From Spirochaetales bacterium (GTDB taxonomy: Bacteria > Spirochaetota > Spirochaetia > SZUA-6 > RPPD01): a stretch of DNA of 64,000 bases. Shown piece by piece: positions 58,050 through 64,000 of this stretch; the first letter of the stretch is position 1; every line of letters starts with the position of its first letter. The position numbers and the translations under genes are program-made. The stretch is from contig JAFGSW010000072.1 in assembly GCA_016934415.1 (NCBI GenBank), positions 1 through 64,000 of the forward strand. The letters are read 5' to 3'. Below the pieces are notes generated by a model. The model saw only the letters and a list, made by a program, of their open reading frames with translations, was not told the DNA's origin and did no database searches.

Positions 58050-58959
58050 ACAGCGTCCCCAACCCTTCCTTGATCTCTTTCTCCTGTTCCAGCAAAAGGT
58101 CGACTTTTTTGGTGACGGGAATCAGCTGCTCTTTTCGACCCTCGATGCAGCTTTTGATCGCTACGAAAGTGACGATGCCCCAATTCTTGATGAACTTATC
58201 AATCAACTCCGCTTGTGATTGAACCGGCCGCTGTACGGCATCGGCAAAATACGAATAAGCGTACGAATAACTGATTTTCGTCTTGTATAGTGCCCTGAAC
58301 TGGGAAAAAACGGATTCCAATATTCCCAACTCGAAGGGTTTCCGAGCGTCGATCAATTCCCAGATGTATCTTTGCAGGGCGTCCACCAACGGATAATCCC
58401 GTAATTGAAAATGATCGTCAAAATAACGGCTTACCGAGGCGGGCGCCGCTTCACCAACAAGGCTCGGATCGATTGACGCGCCCGCTCCGTAGCGGTTTTC
58501 GATAAATGCGCGGGAAAAGTCGGCCGCGGGAATCGTCCCCTGCCAATGATAATAAGAATCCGTGATTTCCCAACCGTCGGGAGTGTAATCGTCGATGATC
58601 AGGAAATGGGGTTGATGTTTTCTCCGATAGCTGCTTTTTTCGTAATAGAGATGATAGAGGTCCACCTGCGCCAGAATGACGTGCGGTTTGTTCTCGGACG
58701 CGAGTAGTGACGTCAAGACTTCCAGGTTTTCGGCCTTGGTTCTCAGTTCGTCGTACCAGATCGTCACCCCGTCACCGAATAGAATTCGAAAATCGTCGAA
58801 ATATTTCTTGCTGGAAATCGAGTAAGAGAAATAGGTGACGTACCCGTCTTCCGTGTAACTCACTGGCGCATCCCAGCTCCCGAATAAAAGCGGCCGAAAG
58901 TCCGCCCTGGGAGCGAGAATGTCGATGAGGCAGTTGAGCAGGCAATGAAGCTGTTCCAT
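57988..58959 (-). CDS. DUF6005-like C39-fold protein
   Basis: A 323-residue protein. ATG 58959 has AAGGGA upstream. It begins MEQLHCLLNCLIDILAPRAD, with Cys 6 in the catalytic position, and has HVILAQVDLYHLYYEKSSYR, then HQPHFLIIDDYTPDGWEITD with His and Asp. It shares the overall plan with the 54075-55073 protein but the two are strongly diverged. The second half is helical. Probably a second acyltransferase, paired with the first carrier/adenylation module. Confidence 0.68.
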   Translation of the reverse strand: MEQLHCLLNCLIDILAPRADFRPLLFGSWDAPVSYTEDGYVTYFSYSISSKKYFDDFRILFGDGVTIWYDELRTKAENLEVLTSLLASENKPHVILAQVDLYHLYYEKSSYRRKHQPHFLIIDDYTPDGWEITDSYYHWQGTIPAADFSRAFIENRYGAGASIDPSLVGEAAPASVSRYFDDHFQLRDYPLVDALQRYIWELIDARKPFELGILESVFSQFRALYKTKISYSYAYSYFADAVQRPVQSQAELIDKFIKNWGIVTFVAIKSCIEGRKEQLIPVTKKVDLLLEQEKEIKEGLGTLYEYWKKSIAIETSENRLHSR

Positions 58960-58960
58960 A

Positions 58961-60076
58961 TTATCCCTTGCCGAGGACCTCTTTGACGATCGAGGCGATG
59001 AACTCCACATCCTGTTCGGTGACGGTGATGTTCATCGGTAAAGAGATGATTTCCCGGGCGTATCGCTCCGCGACGGGGAAATCACCTGGTTGATAGCCCA
59101 AAAACGCGAAGGCGTCGGTAAGGTGCACCGGTGAAGGATATTGAATTGCGGTTAATACGCCTTTCTTGAGGAGCTGCTTCTTGAGCGTCTCCCGCAACTC
59201 CGGATTCACCCGCACCACGTACAAATGAAAAATATGGCTTTCATCGCGCCGATGTTTCGGGAGTATTACTCCCTCCAAAGCGCCCAAATGCTTTTCGTAA
59301 AAACCGGCGATCTCCCTGCGCCTGGCGTTCCATTCGTTCAAATAACCCAATTTCAACTTGAGAGCGACGGCTTGGATAGGGTCCAACCGGCTGTTGGTTC
59401 CCGCTATTTCGTGCTTGTAGCGGCCGTCCCCGCCGTGATTTCTCAATTTCTTGACGAGGAGCGCCAGATCGTCGGAAGAGGTCACGACCATGCCGCCGTC
59501 CCCGACGGCTCCCAGATTTTTATCCGGGAAAAAGCTGAAACAGCCGGCGATTCCGAAGTTTCCCGCCGCGGTGTCGTGGAACCTTGCGCCCGCGGCTTGC
59601 GCGCAATCCTCGACGACGTGAACGCGCTCTTTCTCCGCCCAGGGGAGCAACTCCGTCATGTCGACGATTTGCCCGTAGAGATGGACCGGAATCACCGCTT
59701 TCGTCTTGGCGGTTTTGCTTTTCTTCGCCTGTTCGATATCGATGAGGAACGTATCCGGATCGCAATCGACCAGAACCGGTTTGGCGCCGGTGTTGTGGAT
59801 CGCCTCCACGGTGGCGATGAAGGTATTGGTCGCGGTGATGACTTCGTCGCCCGGCCCGATGCGGAGCGCCTTGAGGGCGAGACAAATCGCCTCCGTTCCG
59901 TTGGCCACCCCGACCGCTTTTTTCACTCCCGTAAAATCGGCGAAAGCGGATTCGAACTGATCGACCCTGACGCCCCCGACGAACACGCCGCTCTTCGCCA
60001 ATTGCTCGACCTCTTCAAGCCATTTCTCCTTGATGATCGCGAATTCCGCCTGCGGAGCCGAAAATAACACCCCCAT
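58961..60076 (-). CDS. DegT/DnrJ/EryC1/StrS aminotransferase
   Basis: A 371-residue PLP enzyme of normal length. VGVANGTEAICLALKALRIG, GDEVITATNTFIATVEAI, KAVIPVHLYGQIVDMTELLP, HVVEDCAQAAGARFHD, and the PLP-Lys in CFSFFPDKNLGAVGDGGMV are present. The family transaminates keto-sugars to amino sugars. It is two genes after a Gfo/Idh/MocA dehydrogenase, the classic pair for oxidising a sugar hydroxyl and then transaminating it, as in NtdC/NtdA or WbpB/WbpE. Confidence 0.93.
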   Translation of the reverse strand: MGVLFSAPQAEFAIIKEKWLEEVEQLAKSGVFVGGVRVDQFESAFADFTGVKKAVGVANGTEAICLALKALRIGPGDEVITATNTFIATVEAIHNTGAKPVLVDCDPDTFLIDIEQAKKSKTAKTKAVIPVHLYGQIVDMTELLPWAEKERVHVVEDCAQAAGARFHDTAAGNFGIAGCFSFFPDKNLGAVGDGGMVVTSSDDLALLVKKLRNHGGDGRYKHEIAGTNSRLDPIQAVALKLKLGYLNEWNARRREIAGFYEKHLGALEGVILPKHRRDESHIFHLYVVRVNPELRETLKKQLLKKGVLTAIQYPSPVHLTDAFAFLGYQPGDFPVAERYAREIISLPMNITVTEQDVEFIASIVKEVLGKG

Positions 60077-60113
60077 GTTCCATCTCCTTCTTTCGATTTT
60101 TTGAAAAGCGGCC

Positions 60114-61109
60114 CTAATTGTTCACATACTGCGGACTGTTTTTTATCGTTTCGAGAACGCTCATGCCCCTGAGTATTTCATCCGTGCCGATGATCGGGAG
60201 ATCATCATTCTTGATGACACCGGCGAACGATTGATAGATCTCAAGGCCGTTTTTGCGCGATTCTTTTTCCAGGGTCACGTTCCGGACCACCTTTCCATTT
60301 TCAAAGAACAAAGCCTCATAATTGGCGTTGATCATCAACGTCTGCTTTTCACCGCCGACAAGCCATAACGGGACATTGGCGTGGGAGCGAAAATTCACTT
60401 CGAATGATAGCAATACCCGATTTTCCAATTCCAGGTTGGCTTGGACGTAATCTTCGGTCTCGCCGAATCCCCGGGGAAGATGATGCGAAAAAGCGCTTAT
60501 TCCGCTGATGTTTCCCAGATTCAAACAGGTCAATTGATCGATTAAGTGGATTCCCCAATCGAACAGCGCGCCGCCCCCGAATTGGCTTTTTACGCGCCAT
60601 TCGGGATCGAAAGACTTGACCCCGAACGATGTTCCCGCGTCCTTGGAATGGTGACGCCTTTCCACGAACAACACGGGTCCCAGGACGTCGCTCCGGATGG
60701 TATCGCAAACGAACTTATAATCCGGGTTGAACCGTCGGTTATAGAAGACCTGGATGGTCCGATGCATCGACTCGGCCAGATCGATGATTTCTTTGGCTTC
60801 TTTATACCGAATGGAAACCGGCTTTTCCACCAGAACGTTCTTCCGGCGCTGTAAGGCGGTTTTGGCCATCTCATAATGCGAGTTGGGCGGGGTGGCGATT
60901 AAAACTAAATCGCTGTCGCCCGCCAACAACTCTTCGTAGGAAGGATAGATTTTAAATCCATAGTTGGCGGCGATTTGGCGGCGTTTCTCCGTAATGTCGT
61001 AGATTCCGTCCACCTCAAATTCGCCGCAGGCTTTGATCAAGGCGAGATGGATAAAATCGACGATCCGGCCGAATCCGGCGATGCTTATTTTCATTTTTGG
61101 AGGAGCCAT
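60114..61109 (-). CDS. Gfo/Idh/MocA-family sugar dehydrogenase
   Basis: A 331-residue protein. ATG 61109 was chosen because GAAGGA lies 8 nt upstream. The Rossmann start is ISIAGFGRIVDFIHLALIKA (GxGxxx, slightly degenerate), then DSDLVLIATPPNSHYEMAKT, LVEKPVSIRYKEAKEIIDL with the catalytic Lys, and GGALFDWGIHLIDQLTCLNL with the Asp/His residues. Oxidises a sugar or nucleotide-sugar hydroxyl with NAD(P). Likely works with the DegT enzyme next to it. Confidence 0.9.
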   Translation of the reverse strand: MAPPKMKISIAGFGRIVDFIHLALIKACGEFEVDGIYDITEKRRQIAANYGFKIYPSYEELLAGDSDLVLIATPPNSHYEMAKTALQRRKNVLVEKPVSIRYKEAKEIIDLAESMHRTIQVFYNRRFNPDYKFVCDTIRSDVLGPVLFVERRHHSKDAGTSFGVKSFDPEWRVKSQFGGGALFDWGIHLIDQLTCLNLGNISGISAFSHHLPRGFGETEDYVQANLELENRVLLSFEVNFRSHANVPLWLVGGEKQTLMINANYEALFFENGKVVRNVTLEKESRKNGLEIYQSFAGVIKNDDLPIIGTDEILRGMSVLETIKNSPQYVNN

Positions 61110-61122
61110 TAGTACATCCTTC

Positions 61123-61392
61123 TCATGTGGAAACTTGCCTGCCTTGGAGTTCGAGAATAAAAGAAACAACGCTGCCGACGGTGCCGAAATGGGCCGGATC
61201 GATTTCCTCCTCCGGCACCGAAATACCGAACGTTTCCTCAAGTCCGACCATGATTTGCATCACCATGATCGAATCAATTCCCAAATCCTCGTAAATCCGG
61301 TCCGTTTCCTTCAATTCGGCCGGAATTTCGACTTCCAGCATGCCGGCCATGAGGTCGCGCAGCTTTTTCGCAACTTCGGTTCTGTCCATCAC
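61123..61392 (-). CDS. Acyl carrier protein (first)
   Basis: An 89-residue protein with the attachment site YEDLGIDSIMVMQIMVGLEE (Ser in DSI). Start overlaps the stop of the adenylating enzyme by ATGA. Distinct in sequence from the second carrier, so the two modules probably carry different groups. Confidence 0.92.
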   Translation of the reverse strand: MMDRTEVAKKLRDLMAGMLEVEIPAELKETDRIYEDLGIDSIMVMQIMVGLEETFGISVPEEEIDPAHFGTVGSVVSFILELQGRQVST

Positions 61393-62627
61393 TCACACTC
61401 CTCTTCACTAAGTAGTTTTCTGCTGATTTTCCCGCCGGAAGTCTTGGGGATCTCATCCACAATCTTCACCGCGGAAGGGATCTTGAACGGGGGCAAATGT
61501 TTCTGACACCATTCTTTAATCATGACGGCGGAAACGCCGTCATGCGGAACAACCATCGCTTTAACCGTTTCGCCGTAAACGGGATGCTTCGATTTGTAAA
61601 CGACGACTTCTTTGACATTATCCATTCTCGAAATGATCGTTTCCACCTCATAGGGGACGACCTTCTGTCCGCCCACATTGATCACATCATCCATCCGGCT
61701 GACGACGTTGAGGGAACCGGCGTCGGAAAAATAACCGAGATCCCTGGTATGCACGGTCTTCTCATCGAATGAGACCTTTATTTCGCCGGGGCTGTTCCCG
61801 TCGTCGATAGAAACAGCAAGATGATCCAGAGGACTTCCGACATCCGTCGCCGAGGCAGGATCCTGGCCCAAGGCGATGCAACCGGTCTCGGTTGAGCCGT
61901 ACTGCTGATATACCGCGTGCGAACACTGCCGCAACCGCCCCAAAAGTTTTTCCGTAAGGGGAGCGCCGGATGAAACCACCTTGTGGAATCGGAGTTCCGG
62001 ATCGCGCATGGATATCAGCAAGCTGAAGAAAAATGGAGTCCCGTACACGATTCCCTTTGATGTTTTTTTGATCAGATGAGCCATGAACTTCGGATTTCTT
62101 TCGGTGACGACGACGGGGGTCGAGCCCCGCTTCATGGCCGCGAGGACCCCGGATCCCAATCCGTATGAATGAGTCAACGGCGTCAATACGACCGGCGTCT
62201 CCCCGGCGTCAAAATACGCCTTCCGGTTGTATTCATCCGTTTCCCGCTGGATATTATTCCACGTCCGTTCGATCAATTTCGGTTCGCCTGTCGTACCGGA
62301 AGAGTAATACAATATTGAAGGCTCATGATACTGGAAAGTGCCGTCCAGGGCGTGAATATTCCCGCAATCGTGATAAACGAGAAACGCGCAGCCCGATTTC
62401 CGGCAAATTTCTTTGGCGTTTTCAAACGGTGTTTCCGGATGAATGATTAAAATCGCACCCCGGGAGTTTAAAACATAAAATATCAAGCCGAGAAAGTCGA
62501 GCGGTTTTCCGCAACAAACCCCGACCAATTTTCCTTCTACATTTCTCAAGGCTTCGATGTGGAAGAACCCGTTCATTCGTTGGTCGAAATCCCGATCGGT
62601 ATGGTGGTCGCGATTTACAATCAGCAT
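61389..62627 (-). CDS. Adenylate-forming (ANL) enzyme, first
   Basis: A 412-residue protein. ATG 62627 (MLIVNRDH) has AAAAGG upstream; a start at 62657 is possible. Motifs: SILYYSSGTTGEPKLIERTW, YQQYGSTETGCIALGQ, DLGYFSDAGSLNVVSRMDDV, INVGGQKVVPYEVETI and the A10 Lys in IPKTSGGKISRKLLSEEE, all intact. It would activate an acid and load the adjacent carrier protein. About 100 residues shorter than acyl-CoA synthetases at the N terminus. Confidence 0.88.
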   Translation of the reverse strand: MLIVNRDHHTDRDFDQRMNGFFHIEALRNVEGKLVGVCCGKPLDFLGLIFYVLNSRGAILIIHPETPFENAKEICRKSGCAFLVYHDCGNIHALDGTFQYHEPSILYYSSGTTGEPKLIERTWNNIQRETDEYNRKAYFDAGETPVVLTPLTHSYGLGSGVLAAMKRGSTPVVVTERNPKFMAHLIKKTSKGIVYGTPFFFSLLISMRDPELRFHKVVSSGAPLTEKLLGRLRQCSHAVYQQYGSTETGCIALGQDPASATDVGSPLDHLAVSIDDGNSPGEIKVSFDEKTVHTRDLGYFSDAGSLNVVSRMDDVINVGGQKVVPYEVETIISRMDNVKEVVVYKSKHPVYGETVKAMVVPHDGVSAVMIKEWCQKHLPPFKIPSAVKIVDEIPKTSGGKISRKLLSEEECE

Positions 62628-62692
62628 TCTGTTAATACCTTTTGATGAAAATGTCATGCATGTTTATTAAGGCAGTAAACGCTAACAAACAT

Positions 62693-64000
62693 TCATTTTC
62701 CGCTATCAAAAATTTCATCAACGAGTGATTGCGTCGCCGGATCCAGACCTATGAGTCTCCAATCCGCGCCAATGTACTGCGCCAATGTTTTCCTCAAAAA
62801 ATCGGCCCTATTTTCATTTTGCTCCGGGAAGAAATATTTCGATTTCTGAAACTTTTCCACGCCGCTTTTCAGCAACGCTTCCTCTACATCGATATCGGCG
62901 ATCTCCGAAATTCCTTTTTCCAGTTTTGTTTTATGGCGAACCAGATTGGAAAATTGAAGATTCATGCCGCACATGATCGACACGTCAACGCCGTTCAAAT
63001 ATTTATAACAATACTTACTCGTTGCGTCAATGGTATCCATGTCGTCACCCGGTCCGCCGATAATGATGTCTACAACAAAATGAATCCCCGATTTTTTCAG
63101 CATCTGAATGCTGTTCGTGATTTCATCAAGGGTAAATCCTTTCCGGTATGCTCGTAATAATCTGTCGGTTACCGCGTCCACGGTCAAAATAACATAACCG
63201 CAACCGGATTGATTATATAAGGCGAGTAATTCTTCGGTGAGTCCCTTGGGATTGATATAGACCATCCAATGAATTTTAAGTTTATGCTCCATGATTTTAA
63301 GGCAGATTTGCCGGGAAAATTCGGTAGGAAAGGAAAATACCGAATCGGTGAAGAATAACTTATTCGTACGTAATTTCTTTTTGGCTGCTTTAATTTCCTT
63401 AATGAAGGTATTGATATTTCGCAAACGGTATGTATTTCCTTCCAAATACGGATACGAACAATATATGCACTGAAAAACGCAGCCCCTCTTGGTTTGAACG
63501 GTGGCAATCATTTTAAAAAAGTCTCCGATATCGCTTAAACTCACCGATATCCATGGGGGGATGTTCCGATAAGTCTGCTATAAATCGATTTTCATGAGTG
63601 ATCACATCGCCGTTTTGATGATAAGCGAGGCCGGCGATTCCATCCACGGGTTTTTCGGAATCCAAATGATCGACCAATTCCAGAAATGATTCTTCTCCTT
63701 CTCCGACGAATCCGTAATCCAGTCCCAGATGCTTCATGTGCAACTTCGGGGCGATTGAAAACGCCGAACCTCCTCCGATGAAAGGCGCAGCGGTCAACGA
63801 ACGGAAATAGCCAATATATTCTTTTTCAATGAAAACGCTGCAAATCGCCAATAGATTTTTGTTTCTTTCGGCCAAAGCGTGATGCAGAGCTGGATTGACC
63901 ACCACTCCCAGCATGTTTCGGAAAGAAAACCCGACGAAGTCCGGCTTGAAGCGCGTGATCTCTTTTTTTAGCGAGTCTTTATAATCGTCGGAATGTAATT
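62693..64000 (-). pseudogene. B12-binding radical SAM enzyme, partial and frameshifted
   Basis: Runs off the right edge; the 5' end is outside the window. The N-terminal cobalamin-binding Rossmann part shows RFKPDFVGFSFRNMLGVVVN and DYGFVGEGEESFLELVDHLD. The radical SAM part has KRGCVFQCIYCSYPYLEGNT (CxxxCxxC), IIGGPGDDMDTIDATSKY. The reading frame breaks at a run of six T on the minus strand (63515-63520): removing one T joins FKRYRRLF to KMIATVQTKRG as in intact relatives. Sequencing error is likely. Family members catalyse methylation or ring reactions on unactivated carbons. First visible gene of the operon. Confidence 0.75.

Noticed and set aside
1-64000. tRNA or rRNA genes
   Set aside because: No cloverleaf with a T-loop GTTCGAATC-type motif in proper spacing and no rRNA-like stretch was seen in the gene-free regions.

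Overview
The window looks like about 64 kb of chromosome from a GC-rich free-living or gut-associated spirochaete (Spirochaetota). This is an inference, not proof. It rests on two tandem DUF115 (Maf-type) genes, a MinD/FlhG-like ATPase next to a very long DUF342/FapA protein, an approximately 500-residue serine hydroxymethyltransferase of the long Treponema/Chlamydia type, many lipoproteins with short Cys lipoboxes, and several cNMP/GGDEF and cyclase-homology proteins. No rRNA or tRNA gene was recognised. Most of the window is GC-rich with Shine-Dalgarno-led genes. The right-hand 13 kb is visibly more AT-rich.

Layout. 0-13 kb: a membrane degenerate-GGDEF protein, a Memo-family protein, an AT-rich small gene inside an inverted repeat, a DUF115 pair with two companion proteins (4 genes, minus strand), a DivIC/FtsB-like gene overlapping a TsaC/Sua5 gene, and two cNMP-binding/GGDEF regulators. 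13-26 kb: an ChaN/Ere-like anchored protein, a sigma54 activator lacking its DNA-binding domain, a frameshifted helical gene flanked by two oppositely oriented structured repeats, then tagA-like, rsmE, yjbQ and ctpA (minus) and a membrane protein, MinD-like ATPase and FapA-like protein (plus). 26-32 kb: a 22-bp tandem array, a WYL regulator, membrane proteins and a three-gene operon of C39/BtrH-like proteins with a DUF3795 protein. 32-37 kb: a carbohydrate ABC importer operon (binding protein, two permeases, GH51 arabinofuranosidase) with a near-perfect promoter and a palindromic operator. 37-50 kb: a PEGA/beta-propeller lipoprotein, two cyclase-homology proteins, a nucleotidyltransferase toxin-antitoxin-like pair between direct repeats, glyA, a GH11 xylanase lipoprotein and a second secreted lipoprotein, redox and small lipoprotein genes, and an IS110-family element. 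The GH11, GH51 and sugar importer together suggest arabinoxylan use.

50.9-64 kb: one minus-strand, tightly overlapping operon of at least 12 genes running off the right edge. In transcription order it holds a B12-binding radical SAM enzyme (partial), an adenylating enzyme, an acyl carrier protein, a Gfo/Idh/MocA dehydrogenase, a DegT-type aminotransferase, a C39-fold acyltransferase-like protein, a GT4 glycosyltransferase, a second adenylating enzyme, a second carrier protein, a second C39/BtrH-like protein, an ABC exporter and a CxxxCxxC radical SAM protein. It reads as an uncharacterised natural-product pathway: make an aminosugar, load and transfer acyl groups from two carrier proteins, glycosylate, and export. 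This is the best candidate for an undescribed system.

Intergenic space is rich in repeats: long inverted repeats built on CCACGGATG or AGGAAACCAGG, CCTGAGC/CTTGTCGAA palindromes, two tandem arrays (22 bp and exactly 21 bp), and a pair of roughly 350-nt structured repeats whose hairpins show compensatory changes. Four single-base frameshifts sit at homopolymers, so some broken genes may be sequencing errors.
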